From NCBI GenBank assembly GCA_020747015.1, contig JAGTJM010000017.1, positions 661,169-725,168 of the forward strand: a stretch of DNA of 64,000 nt. Reading direction: 5' to 3'. The stretch is from Pyrenochaeta sp. MPI-SDFR-AT-0127 (lineage: Eukaryota; Ascomycota; Dothideomycetes; Pleosporales; Cucurbitariaceae). The notes beneath the pieces were generated by a model. It made no database searches, was not told the DNA's origin, and saw only the letters and a list, made by a program, of their open reading frames with translations. A program made the position numbers and the translations under genes. Positions 34,447 through 46,679 of the stretch are shown here, in pieces (position 1 is the first letter of the stretch; every line of letters begins with the position of its first letter).

Positions 34447-36316
34447 TTCAAAGACTACATAGCCTGCCACTGAGTGAAGTCGACAAGTTCACGATAGTTG
34501 GATACAAAGGAGGAACTTATTCTACTTTTGCGTACTCAACGGCAGTGTGGAGAAGTTGTCTGGCTCTTGACTTATGCTGAAGTACAAAACGACCAAAGTA
34601 ATCCAAGGAAAAAGAGAAGATTGTGTTGGAGTGCTCAGAGGGTGCCGGCGAATCAGCTCTACAGTAATTTGCACTCAACAGCGGGATACTTGAATCTTTG
34701 CGATAGGACTTTTCACGAATGAAGGTGAAGGTGTAGGCAACTGCGGAATTGTGCGGGGTAAGCAGCCTCTCCACACGCGTAACATGACTAACAGAAAGAA
34801 TCGGTTCCGCAGCAACAGAGATGAAAAAAAAATTAACGTAGAAAGCCTCCATTAGTGTAAGAAATGAAGCGCAGCATCCACCTGGCAGTCCTCGCTCTTC
34901 ACCCTAGGCGAGGTGTGAATGCCTCTCTCACGTGTGCACTGCGCGGCTTGGCAATTGCTGACCGCTGTGTCAACCTTCGTCACGGACATCTTGCCCACGC
35001 GTCAATCTACTCGCGATACCGCACAGCGCGAATGACAACAGCTGACATGGCCAGATTCATGGTTCACCAATCTCGCTTCCTGTGCGCCATGCCGACAGCG
35101 TGTTCAAGAGCCGCCGGAAGCTTAGTCGCCGATGAATGGCAGGAGTTTCCCCAGCGTCGATCAACCGGTCTAGGCCATGCCACACATCTAACAGATGCGC
35201 GAAACTCGAAATGGAATGCAATGCCTCCGGGGCATGCCGCCGATGGGCTGTTCACATCGGGCTTGTCCAGAAGACGCTAATCGGCCGCTGCGCCTTCATT
35301 GGGTTCGAGGGCGTTGAGGCTTATCCGTTATTGTCACACGCGCAGCACTTCGCAGAATTATCGAACCACCCGCCGATCCCTTCTAGGAATTGGCTGTGTC
35401 GCTGAAGCCAAGTATGCGCAGCTTTATTGTCATGACGCTGGCGATTGTCAGCTGTTTTCCGATCGATCTGAACAGCTTCGACCAAGAGCCGCACTCAACT
35501 GCGGTAAACGTGCCCAAGACGCAGGTGGTAGACCCTGGATTCAATGTCAAGTTTATATTTCTCTTGTCGTTGTACTCTACTTTTACGTTCAACTTGCTTG
35601 CTCTGTTGACAAGGCTCACGCACAAGCAGAGCAGGGCCATGTTTCAGCCGATGACATCACCGGAAAGTCCGACTGCCACAGACTTCTAGATCGTTCACAC
35701 ATTGCTCCGCCCATATGGAATGACGTCTGAGCCTACTGTCACGGGAGCTCGTATCAGAATCCCAGCAAAATTGATCTGGCAGGGGATAGGATTCGCGATG
35801 ACAAGCCTAAGCTTTGGGGTTTGTGAGGCGACAGTGAATTTGACCCAAGCAACGTCGCGGGCGACAGCCTGACCCCCATCTGCTGCCAGCCTTTAAGTGC
35901 CCTCCGCGCCCACCGCCTTTGCTCACCCGCAGTAGTTTTTCCAGCACTTTCATCTCTCTTGCCTTGCATTGGCGACCACACTTTTCCTTCTGGGGTTCTC
36001 CTTGCCTCTGCTAGTTCTACACTGGCTCGCACCACCTTCTGCTTCTCCTACCCCATCAACTGCGTACCCTCCGTTTATATGTGCACCGGCAATAGCTTTC
36101 CTCCTGCTCGTGAAGAAAGCAGACTTGGCAGACCTCTATGGCGCAGGGTGCGATTGTCAACACATTCATCATGTCGCTACGCGTATCTGATCTTGGTGTA
36201 CTACAGCCCCCACTGAAGGTCCCTTGAACGGACAACCCGAATCCTCAACTGCCACCTCCATTCTTCGCAACGATGACCCTCTCACACTGGCGCTCCGGGG
36301 TGGAGCAGATCTTGAC
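34447..36316. other. 1.9 kb intergenic region
   Basis: Several overlapping short frames on both strands, none family-like. One small frame from the ATG at 35414 has a hydrophobic start (MRSFIVMTLAIVSCF) but a second hydrophobic stretch and no other support. The right end holds the promoter and perhaps an unfound first exon of the next gene. Confidence 0.4.
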
Positions 36317-37223
36317 ATGGACGAGATTGCTCACCTTAACCGAGCCATGTCGCCCGGCCATGATGCCCATTCATCGTTGGGAACGTCCAGCACAGCAGTG
36401 TTTAGTACTCATGACGAGTCGACTGTGACCAAACCTACCTCTACCGGAACAGTCTACCCCCACCATATATACAAGGGCAAAGGCAAGGCGAAGGCACCGT
36501 ACGCTTCGTCCTTGTCGGTTGCGCATGGTTCAGGGTCCGAGGCTGATGCACAACACCAGACTACTCGCCGTGACGACTTGTTAGCCATGGGTGATTGGGC
36601 AGCAAGTGATTTGAATCCCGCTGGAATACTGAAAGGCTCAGCGAGAGCTAAGAAACGTTGCCAACACGGCCGTTGCACAGCATCTAAGAAGCCAAGCGTC
36701 AAGATTGTCCAGCCAAAGGATCCAGTAAAGGTTTTGCCGTATGAGGACCACGACGCGATCATCACGGTTGCACGGTCAGATGAAGGCCCAGGTAAGGTCT
36801 ACCACTATGGATTATTTTGTTTCACACACTCACTCTACACTAGAGCAAAAGTACCTTCGCAGGCGTGCCACCCAGCCCAACGAAGATCAGATTCGTCGCG
36901 CTGAAGAAGGCCAGATTCACACTTTGCCCACTCCGCATTTATCGGCCATGCCACTTTCTTCTACTCGAATGCATCTGCTATTTGGCGTTTCGCTACTGAT
37001 GATCTTGACCATATCGCTGTCCGCTTTTGGCGCTTATCATACTGGCAAATCCCGCATGGCATGTACCAAAGGTATTGTATTCGGCGCTACGGTACTCATG
37101 GCATTTTTCACGGTCCTTATGATGATCATTGTAAGAAGAGCCCCCCAAGAGGCACTACTTGCTGGGCTCATGGAAATGATCATTGGCTTTGCGCTTCTCG
37201 CAGAGCTAAATGACTTCATGTGA
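36317..37223 (+). CDS. Predicted membrane protein with C-terminal helices, unknown function
   Basis: Exons 36317-36791 and 36844-37223, intron of 52 bases (GTAAGG donor, TAG acceptor), joining DEGP-EQKYLRRRATQ; 284 residues from this ATG. The same frame is open for ~42 codons upstream without an ATG and looks coding (TSILRNDDPLTLALRGG), so a first exon upstream of ~36206 is likely and the true N-terminus is longer. The N-terminal two thirds are hydrophilic and disordered with a basic patch (KGKGKAKAPY). The C-terminus has about three hydrophobic helices (MHLLFGVSLLMILTISL; GIVFGATVLMAFFTVLMM; LLAGLMEMIIGFALL). This plan is common among fungal tail-membrane proteins of unknown role. Confidence 0.68.
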
Positions 37224-40200
37224 ACCCATTCTGTCTCTGTTGGTGCTGTTGATGTTGTGCATTGTGAACAGATTGCTATCATACTTATTTACTCAATCGT
37301 CCCCTGGTGTCCTATTGCTTTCTTCATTGATAGTAGATCAATTTACAACGCACAATATTATCACTCTCATTTCGACGTCATTGCGTCAGTGCTCACAGCT
37401 GCTTGGTGATTTTGCGGTCGCCCCAAGGAGGACCGTCAGTGCTTCCCAACTAATTTCGCCGAGAGCTGCAGCTTGAGTCGCTCGCCTGCACCTAATTGGT
37501 CACTGCGCCAGCCCTGAGCCCAGGTTAGAGAGCGAGATACATGGCTGCCTGCGATGGCCTCAGCAAGCATCGGTGGCTGTGCTCACTTTCTGAACCATAC
37601 CATTCAACCCAACTCTCAGCAATCTTTCGCAAAGTGGGGCAACAAGCAATTCACTGCACGAGCAGTTTCATAGATGGAGCTTTGTAGCCTGGTCCAAGAT
37701 TGCTCACTCATCCTCAATAGGGGATGCACGGTCTACGAGAAGGAAAAAAAAATAAAACTCCCTCGCGTCTTGGATGCGGTGTAACACCGCTCTAATTGGA
37801 TTTCTGCAAAGGAAAGCTTCTCGAAAGCCTGCTCGCACAGTGATTGGATTGCGCAAGGAGAATAGGGTCTTCTAACGCCAATCGCCGGAGTGATCGTTCC
37901 ATAGCGACGGCAACGGCCGATCCACTCAGTTGGAGCCGTAACTTGATTTGGCAAGTGGTCACTCGGGATCATCACCGCCATGTTACCGACAAACTCGAAG
38001 TCACGAAAACAAACTTTATCACTCGGTCAAATCGTTGCACACCCATGGAGCTTGATTCGTCAGGCTGGCTGTGCCCTCAGCCTGGGGGTGTTCCAGCAAT
38101 GGGAAACCCGGATCTCCCGGCGCCCAAGTGTCAAGCACCGGTGATATGGCCCAACGGGGACAAGAGGTAACTGTGCAGCCATTGCCAGCGATTGGTGGGT
38201 GAACTGAAGCTTGAGTATGCCTCACACGAGGCGCCAGTTGGCCAACGAGGCTCTGACCACTGGCCAGGGAGGTGGGCCTTGTCGAAGTGCAGCGCCTCAG
38301 TGAGACCGAGCACGGGGCACAAGAGCACACGCGCAAAGTCGCACGGCATCGACAATGCGCACTACTGCTGTTGCGATTAGCCGGGCAATTTGTAAATTCC
38401 ATATGAACTAAAGCAGCAGTGGGAATTTGCAAGCAATGAGTTGCTTACAAGGTTGCTGGCCTCGGTGCGAAGCCCCCTGTGCTCGGATTGGATGAGCTGC
38501 CTATGAATGAATCAGCGTGCCCACTCGTAAGCGCCCAAAGCGACAGAGTTGGCATCGAGATTGGAAAGCGTCGAAGCTCTACCTCGTAATCGGCTTCTGC
38601 ATCCCTAAATCATTGTTGTTTCCATCTGGGCGCGCCTGTACAACGTTGGCAGACATGGGGTGCGGCAGCGTCCAGGAGCCAATAGCATCTACGGCAAGGC
38701 ACCTGCTTCCCAACAAATTTCAAAGAGGCCTCTCAATGCGGAGATGGTCTTGTTTCAAGCGGTCAGGCGCAAGGGAACCACCGAAACGCTATGTTGAGAG
38801 GGTTCTGTCAATCATGTCAATGTGACGGGGGGGGGGGGGGGCGCCCTGGTTGTTGGGTGCGTTGGCTCAAGCACCAGGACGGGGTGTGAATGTGGTGCTT
38901 GGTAGCGTTTCGCTGTGCCTCTGTGAGGATACGCAACTTGCAGCTTATGATGGTGGCAACGATCGTGCTTCTTGAAGTTGTTGGCGAGGGTCACCATGCA
39001 CACGGTATGCGCGCTTCCCGGCCTTACCTCCGCTGCACTCTGGCTTTTGAGTGACTACCGGTAGGCGGAGATCCTTGCTGGTGTGGCTAGGGAGCCTTGT
39101 AAGGCTGTTGTGTGCGGCGCGTCACAGAACAGACCCAGGCCACAGTGGATTCGTCAGTATGCGTGTGGTTGGCACCCAGTAAGAGCATCAGAGCTGCAAC
39201 GGACAAGAGGCGTACGCCAGAGGCATACGGCTCAAGACAGCGGCCGTTGTGCAAAAGCAAGCGACAACCCAAAGAAAAAAACAAAAAAAAAACGTAAGCA
39301 TAGATGCAGTGCGCAGGACCCTCAACAACCCCCCTGACGATGCGTCCGTGGCTCCAGATCGACGAGACAAGGATGCACGGTGATCATGCATACCCCTCAT
39401 TGTTGCGGGCTCCTTTGCGCGCACCCCAGTCCAAGCACTATGACCCCAAGGCACTGATGCGAAGATTTTTCTGCTGTCCTGATGTCTAGCGGTGTCTGAT
39501 GTTTAGGGGTCGTACGCACACAGCCGGACCTGCAGGCTGGGCCAGGGTTGGGTCTGCAGTGGACAGGTTGGAGGCCCACTGGTTTGCGTTGGCGATGTGA
39601 GAGGTCGCACTGGATTCGAGCGTTCGGCGTGTCGCGGTTTCCGAGCATTGCAAAGGACCGGTCAAACTGTGAAGCCGCTCTGCTTGCGCGTGCGTCGCTC
39701 ACGGCGCTCCGCTCAGCTTGGGACGTCTCAGACCCCGCTCACTAGGCTTGCCAAACCGTTCCCTCTGCTCGTCAACGTCTTTGCTCCGTGCTGCCCGAGT
39801 CTGACGCTGCGCGGTTAGCGCCCACTGCTCACCCCATTACACTGCGTTTCTCCCGTCCAGGTCAGGACATGGAGGGATGGCACGCAGGTGCTTGGGACGC
39901 TTACCGGATTAGAGGGGGCGCCTGAGAATTGAGGCTCTCTCTGGCCCTGTCCACAGGACAAGATTGACGTCGTGGACAGTCATATATGAATGCCCCCGAC
40001 GCTTGCCCGCTACCTCGTCCCAGCAGTGACGGGTTTTGCGCAACGCGCACTGCTGAAAGCAAAGCTGGCCATTTCCCCTGCTACCCGGACTGACGCACAA
40101 TCACCTTGCTCATCACGACACGCATTGAGCCCACCTTGAACATCGCCATCGCACACGCTAACACACCATTCCCGGGGCACCTCGCTGAAGCCAACGAGCA

Positions 40201-40352
40201 CAGATATAAGTCTCGCCGGCCGCCACTTGACCAGTTCCCCAACCGCCGTCTCCCTGTATCCACCTGGCAGCTATCAGCAGCAGTGCTCTGAGAAAAGCAC
40301 CACCTAACGTCAAAGACGTCGACGTCCAACACCCACACAACACCCGCCGGCC
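37224..40352. other. 3.1 kb intergenic region, GC-rich on the right
   Basis: No convincing gene. It contains a 15-base G homopolymer at 38827-38841 and A-rich runs near 39275-39295. Frames here are short, dense on both strands, and high in Arg/Cys/His, the pattern of non-coding GC-rich DNA. Confidence 0.45.
38827..38841 (+). repeat. Poly-G tract, 15 bases
   Basis: An uninterrupted run of 15 G between TGTGAC and CGCCC. Such runs are prone to length variation and sequencing error and could form a four-stranded structure. Confidence 0.9.
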
Positions 40353-40851
40353 ATGTCTCGAAACAGTAAGTCAGAGTCAGACTCATCCTTGCCAGCAACC
40401 CCGTTCGGCACTCACCTAGCTGGGAACTTCCGCTTCCAGCCTACGCTGTGAAGTACGCCTGCCGTGCTGTAGATTGCGCACCCCTCGCCTCGTACGTGGT
40501 TCCCGTCCCACTGACTCGCCCTCTCTAGCCCACCGCTACGCCGTCAAGCTCCCGTCACGCCGCTCCCTCGGGTCCATCGGTATCCCAGACCACCACGATG
40601 CCCTTGCCATATACTTCCACTGGGTGCGACAGCGCTACTATCGTGCTCACGCGGAGATGAAGCCTGCGCATTCGTCGTCGTCGTCGTCGACTCACTCAGC
40701 ACGCGAGGCGAACGACGTTGCCGAGCCCTTCTCGCCGTTGTTCGAGATGCAGTTCGACATGGCGCGCTTCACGGCAGACACTCTCAACGTCGGTGCATGG
40801 GTCGAGGGCGAGGCGATCATGTACGCCCAAGACATTGACATGGTTGGCTGA
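40353..40851 (+). CDS. Possible small spliced gene, unknown function
   Basis: Proposed exons are 40353-40365 (MSRN plus one base), an optional microexon 40440-40463 and 40529-40851; 119 residues, or 111 without the microexon. The first donor is a strong GTAAGT and the ATG has a good context (CCGGCCATGT). The last exon encodes YAVKLPSRRSLGSIG, an aromatic-rich part (IYFHWVRQRYYRAH), a Ser run from repeated TCG codons, and EMQFDMARFTADTLNVG. The microexon encodes a similar TYAVKYAC, so it may be a duplicated splice segment. No known domain. The gene model is tentative, but a strong donor plus protein-like last exon make a real small gene plausible. Confidence 0.45.
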
Positions 40852-41539
40852 CGGGCACGAGGGGGGGCGGAACCACACGGAACGCAAACGATTCGAGGGA
40901 AACGAGGGGCACGAGGGGCAACATGGGAAGGGCGAAGGGCGTTTTGGTGTCTTCGGCCACCAGTGGCTGGTGGTGCAGCGATGCAGGGGCGTGCTGGGAA
41001 TACTGTGCTTATTGAGGCTCTGCTGCCCACCAGTGCGCCATGTTTGAATTGGTTGCCTTTTGTCAATGGGGCCTGTGCAACAGGACTCGTAACGGAATCA
41101 CGGATAGAAAAATATATACCCAGCTTGTTTTCTTTTCTACTTCGTTTTCACATCCTTTCCTTGAGTCGGAGCCGTTTTGATGTCGAAGATCAGCGCAGTA
41201 GGCGACTGAGGGGGGACTTCTTTCGAAAAGCGTAGCGCAGTGTCTCACGTCAAACTTTCCGTGTCATACTAAAAGAAGAGCATCCTCATGTTGCTTAAGT
41301 GCGTAAAACCACGTGATTCTGTAGACCATGGAGATGTGCTGTCAGGATGGCTTTAGAAAAGGCTGACACGAGTCCAGGCTAGACCCTAAGTAGTTTAGCC
41401 TACAATGGCCGGGGAGCTGATTCTCGGGCGGCTACTTGCCTCCCACACCTCCAGTTGCGACTGCATGTTAGTAACCTTTATCACGACGAGAGAAATTTGA
41501 AAGGGTCATGTGCGTCAGTAATCCTTGGATCTAGCCATT
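40852..41539. other. Intergenic, promoter of the kinase gene
   Basis: About 690 bases with a G-rich start (GGGGGGGCGG near 40861) and no recognisable gene. Confidence 0.45.
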
Positions 41540-44162
41540 ATGGATGCGTCGTCCCAAGCTCGCACAAATCTGGACAGGGCTATCGCAGCCGGAACGGTTC
41601 CTAGACAGAGAGAGAAACTCGAGACGTCTGCCCCGTGCACAGAGCGAGAGCTAAGAAGGATCTCTGAAACGCTCAGTCAGTTTGGAGAAATATCCTGGAG
41701 TCGAATACCTCGTATTTACATCACACTGCGAACAATCGGTCAGGTGCCGGCCATCGATCTCTTCATCAGAGGCGGCATCACCGACCTGTCGTTCCCCTTC
41801 AGCCAAAAGACGCTACCTTATGAGTTCAAGAGCCAGTCAGCGAGATGCGACTTCCTGGAGGCGCAGGTTATTGTGCTCACTAAAGCACTTGACCTGGAGA
41901 AAGAGGACGGGCGACATCGACATTTCGCTGACGCGACAGACGCTCCTTTTGAGAAACTTGCTGAGCTAGGAAAAGGAGCTTATGGATACGTTGATAGGGT
42001 TCGTAGTACGATCAGCTATAGAGAATATGCCAGGAAACTCATCCCACGAGGCCGGACTTTTCACAAGGACCGAGCTGTACTGCAAGACTTCGAACGGGAG
42101 TTGGGTACGCTGAAGAAGCTCTCACACCAACACATTGTCGAATTGATCGGTAGCTATACCGACCCTCGGTAAGTTGTGGTAGCACGAATTTTGACTTGAC
42201 GGGCTAAGCCATTTTAGATATGTTGGCATAATCATGTCACCAGTTGCAGACTGTAACATGAAAGATTTCTTGGATGCCAGTCCACTGTCGACTAACAGCC
42301 GCTCATTTCTTCGAACGTTCTATGGCTGCCTTGCAGCTGCATTGCGCTATCTTCATGAGCACCGAATTCGCCATAAAGATATCAAACCACAGGTATGAGC
42401 GTTGGTCACGTTGCTAACGCCAACATTGAACTCACTGAAATGCTAGAACGTCCTCGTCAAGGCCCATCACGTATATCTCACGGACTTTGGCATTAGTCTC
42501 GATTGGTCAGAACTAAGTCACAGCATGACCAAAGGTCCCACGACAAAGACGTTGCGTTATTGCGCTCCTGAAGTAGCTGACAATGAGGCGAGGAAGTCCT
42601 CCTCAGATATTTGGTCACTCGGATGTGTCTTTCTCGAGATTTGGACTGTCCTATGTAATCGAACGGTAGTTGAGCTCAACGAACACATGATATCAAAGGG
42701 TACATGCTCTAGCTCGTACCACTCCAACTTCGCTGCAATTTGCTCTTGGTATAAGTTGCTGCAATCAGGCTCGAGTGCCGATGTCGACAAGCCTCATCTT
42801 TGGATTTCTTCTATGCTTGTGACGAAACCTACAGATCGATGCACAGCTCAGACACTTTTTGACAACATTCAAGAGACGAGTTTCGATCCCGAGGTTCCTT
42901 ACAGCTTCTCTGGTTTATGTTGCATCGACGACCAAGACACGGCAGAGAGCGTAGCTTCATCCGCATACGAGCCCAACATTCTCAAGCCAGCAGAGCAGCC
43001 CAGCATTCCATACCAATCAAATGTTGATGGAACTCTCATAGAACCACGAACTGATCATACAACTGTGCAAGTCTCAGATAATTTGTTACCATTTCGATCC
43101 AGTAGACCGTCGATGCCCAATACACATGATGATACAGGATCTCAGCCACCTCGGCCACTTCTGCCTTCTCGTTCCTCCTCAGAGGGACTAATTCGTGAAT
43201 CCACGGCTTTGGACTCACTACCTCACCAATGGGAGAACGTGATTGTTGTGCCTCATCCACGCCAATCGTGTCCCAAATTCGATGAGCCTAATGACCCGGA
43301 CTTACAAGCCTCGCAACAAGGCGATGGTGAAAGTGGATATCAATCCGAGACGAGGGATCGACCACAAGCTGTTGGCGTGCCTGAACGTCAGGATTTCTGC
43401 GAATGTTGCACAAGACCGATCCCTCACCTAGAGGTCAATGATGAAGTCAACCCTGAAAATACGAATGCTTCAGGCTTACCTGAAGACCAGAAATGGCAGG
43501 TTCCACACTGCGAGTTTCCTAAGGACCAAGCTTTGAGTCACGGAACCTTAAAGTATAGCCAAACAATGAAACATTACTTCTCGGTATGGCTTGGCGATCT
43601 GAAATCCACTCCAAGTACCAATTTCGCGCGAGTTTTCATAGCGCCCCAAGAGGACTTCGATGCAGATATAGGGACCTTGCGGTCAATGGCCCATACGCCG
43701 ACACATCAGTCTCGCTTCACCTTCCACCGTAAGTCTCCAGAAACATCTTGGTCGTCTATATGGAAAGACTATAGTCGCACCTTGGACACTCTTGGCGTGA
43801 TTTGCTTCAGAGTACGAGATAGAGATGCACTTGAATGTAGCTATCCACAAGATATGCTGAAGAGCTTAATAGTGCACAAACCTCCTGGCGACTTGGCTAA
43901 GCTAATGTCAAGCATGGAGGAACAACGTGTCAATGTCTTAGATTGGTGGCGTCATCACCTGTCAGAGCGGGCCTTAGATTTCCCCAGTGCATGGAAAGAT
44001 GACAGTATCGTCTTTCATTTGAATTTAGTGGAGAATCCATTCAAATCCGATTCATACTACGTCAGGAGTAGATTGCTATTCTCCCACGACAATGAGTATC
44101 TGAAGGAAATAGGGTGGCGATTCCGGATCCTATGTAAGGTAATTGACTCCCTTGAGATTTGA
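41540..44162 (+). CDS. Protein serine/threonine kinase with long C-terminal extension
   Basis: Exons 41540-42168, 42218-42392 and 42447-44162; introns of 49 and 54 bases; 839 residues. An N-terminal region of ~130 residues (RIPRIYITLRTIGQ, ALDLEKEDGRHRHF) is of a type I associate with a large kinase family in plant-associated Dothideomycetes. The kinase domain follows: glycine loop LGKGAYGYVDRV, probable ATP-binding lysine in YARKLIPRG, catalytic loop IRHKDIKPQN across a splice (HKD for HRD), DFGI, activation end YCAPEV and SSDIWSLGCVFLEIW. All catalytic residues are present, so it should be active. The last ~430 residues are partly disordered, with a cysteine-containing CECCTRPIPHLE, then a folded tail rich in Trp and Phe (HYFSVWLGDLKSTPSTNF, VLDWWRHHLSERALDF). 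Function and substrates are unknown. Confidence 0.88.
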
Positions 44163-45018
44163 AGATCCCGCCCATGGGTAGAGCATCATGAAAAGGGTGA
44201 CACCTTGCACCCAACAATTTTATCCTGCTGCGAGCGGAGATATGAGCTCTCAGGATCCAAAAGACATTGTCTATTCCAGAATCAAGGATCGCATTCGACA
44301 TCCACATTGGCAAACTTAGACTGCGGAGGCGGTAACCTTAGGTCCCAGAAACTTCACGCGCAGCGCCGCAGTTGAGATTCGGGCCGATCATCTCCGTACC
44401 CAGGTGGTATCTAAGATGACCACCTTGTGCACTGGCACAATGTCTTATTACCTCAACTATATCAGTCTCTACTTAAAGGGAGTCTCTAGTCTTACTCCTC
44501 TTACTCCTATATACTAGTATCTAGACGCGGAACGGAACTGTCCCGCTAATTATGTTACTCGCTCTAAGGCCTAGATAGCTCTAGCGGGAGGCGAGCGGAT
44601 AGAACGAAATCTCAATTGCTACTTCTCGGATAAATACCTCCAGCGCGACAATCGAGAAAGGAGCGCTTGAAAAATCGCGGCTTGTTGTTTTCTTTCCTGT
44701 AGCCTTGAACAAAGCTTAGAAGACTAGAAGGAAACTCTATCGACACTAAGATGTTGAAATATGAAAGGATTTGCTTCGGCGCTCGGCGCTCGGCGCCGCT
44801 GACCGAGCCAACATCCCAGTCTGCATCCTGGAGTAGGTGCCGACCCCAGAATCCGGGGATTCTTGATGTGGAGAAATTCCAATGATCTGCTGCGCTCCGC
44901 AAATTGAAACGAGACTGGTTATAAGACTTCATCGCCTCCAACAGACAGCACCCTCTTCACTCTCTCACATCCTTCCACCTTTCCTTTCGTTGTCGCATTG
45001 CTCGTTTAAAATAGCGTC
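44163..45018. other. Intergenic with a short CpA/TpG-poor patch
   Basis: About 860 bases. Positions 44465-44610 are unusually poor in CA and TG and contain an inverted repeat (TCCCGCTA at 44541-44548, TAGCGGGA at 44582-44589), which may be the remnant of a small RIP-mutated element. The right end is the promoter of the MFS gene, with pyrimidine-rich DNA just before the ATG. Confidence 0.4.
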
Positions 45019-46679
45019 ATGGTGTCGCAGCAACATCAAGCAAAGCAGGGTACAGGCACAGCAGCGGTGGACATTGCAAGCCCCCTCGATGAAAAGTCCG
45101 CAGCCATGCATGAAGAGTATGAAGAGAAGGTCCAAGCCAAAGGCGACTACTCTGGGGCAGTCGCTAAAACAAGCCCGGAAGAGAAGAAGCTCGTTAAGAA
45201 GCTGGACATCTGGATCATGGTTAGTTCCTCACTCCAGCTTACTCCTTACGATTGGACGGTCAATTGTTGAACACCAACTGACTTGACATGCTAGCCCATG
45301 CTCTGGCTCATGTATTGGCTCAACTATCTGGACCGCAATGCCATTACCCTTGCTCGCCTCAACGGCTTCCAGAAGGATCTCGGCCTCACCAGCGCCCAAT
45401 ACAGCACTTCCATATCGATCCTGTTTGTGGGTTATATCCTCGGCCAGATCCCAAGTAACATGATCATCACCCGCGTCCGGCCGTCGTGGTACATGGGCAT
45501 CTGTATGATGGGCTGGGCGGTTGTCAGCGGGCTTACTGCCATCACTCACAACTACACGGGCATCATTCTCACGCGCTTCTTCCTCGGTGTTGTGGAAGCG
45601 CCGTACTATCCTGGCGCGCTGTACCTACGTTGGTGTGACCCTGCCCTACTACACACTACTTGCCTGCTAATAAAAACTTAGTGAGTATCTTCTACACGCG
45701 CAAAGAAATCGCGACAAGAATCAGCATCCTGTACTCTGGGAACATTCTAGCGTCGTCTTTCGCCGGCCTGATTGCCCTTGGAGTTTTCAAGCTCGACGGC
45801 GTGCACGGGATCAAGGGCTGGCGCTGGCTGTTCATCATACAGGGCATTGCCACCTTCGTCGTCGCCGTCGCAGCCTGCTTCATTCTGCCCGACGAACCCC
45901 TGACGACGTGGTGGCTCAGCCCCGAACAGCGCCAGCTGGCTCATTCCCGAGTCGCAAGAGACACTGTTGGGCACTCTGCCGACGTCTCCATGTTTGCCGG
46001 GCTCAAGGAGGCCATCCGCGACCGTAAGGTCTGGGTCTTTGTTTTTATGCAACATTTACACATTGCGACGAACGGGTTCAAGAACTTCATGCCAACGATA
46101 GTCGACACCTTGGGTTTCTCGAGGAGTATCACTCTAGTATTGACATGCCCGCCGTACCTGATAGCGGGTATATTCTCCGTCGGTTGGGCTATTTCTTCAG
46201 GTCATTTCAATGAGCGGACCTGGCACATCACCATTGCAAAAGGCGTCGCCATTTTCGGATTCGTGCTTGGATGCTCCACCATGAACGTCGGCGCTCGGTA
46301 CTTTGCAATGTGCGTCTTCACGATCGGCACATATGGAGTCAACTCCATCATCCTCGGATGGGTGTCTTCCTCGTGCGGACAGACTCGGGAGAAGAAGGCG
46401 GCTTCCCTGGCCATTGCCAATGTTGCTGCCACGCTCAGCCTGATTTGGACTCCGGTAAGTTCAACACATCTTCACTCATTTGACCAAGGAGAAGCTGACT
46501 CTGGATAGTACATTTGGCCTGAATGGTCGGAGCCACGCTTCGTGTTCCCCTTGTCTATGAGTGCTGGTATGGCACTGGCATGTGCCGGAGGCGCGTGGTT
46601 CATGCGCTGGATGTTAGTCCGAGAGAATCGGAAGATTAGGAGCACAGATTCTGAGACTACCATGTTCTACGCCTACTGA
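45019..46679 (+). CDS. MFS permease of the allantoate/DAL5-like (anion:cation symporter) family
   Basis: Exons 45019-45219, 45295-45628, 45682-46454 and 46509-46679; introns of 75, 53 and 54 bases; 492 residues. The cytosolic N-terminus ends PEEKKLVKKLDIWIM-PMLWLMYWLNYLDRNAI, the hallmark start of the family. The loop near TM5-6 reads GALYLLSIFYTRKEIATR across a splice, followed by GWRWLFIIQGIAT, both typical. Family members take up allantoate, vitamins, small peptides or organic acids. The next genes are an AtuA-like protein and a Zn2Cys6 regulator, so it may import a substrate for that putative catabolic cluster (inference). Confidence 0.9.

Noticed and set aside
34864..35280. 138-codon frame (MKRSIHLAVLAL)
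   Set aside because: Rich in Arg, His, Cys and Ala from GC-rich DNA, overlapped by frames on the other strand, and has no family-like segment.
35414..35689. 92-codon frame with signal-peptide-like start, considered as a small secreted protein
   Set aside because: Second hydrophobic stretch, no cysteines of the effector type, overlapping equal-length frames on both strands, and no promoter or splice support.
39083..39454. Several overlapping 60-90-codon frames on both strands near 39.1-39.5 kb
   Set aside because: Dense open frames in GC-rich DNA without protein-like composition.
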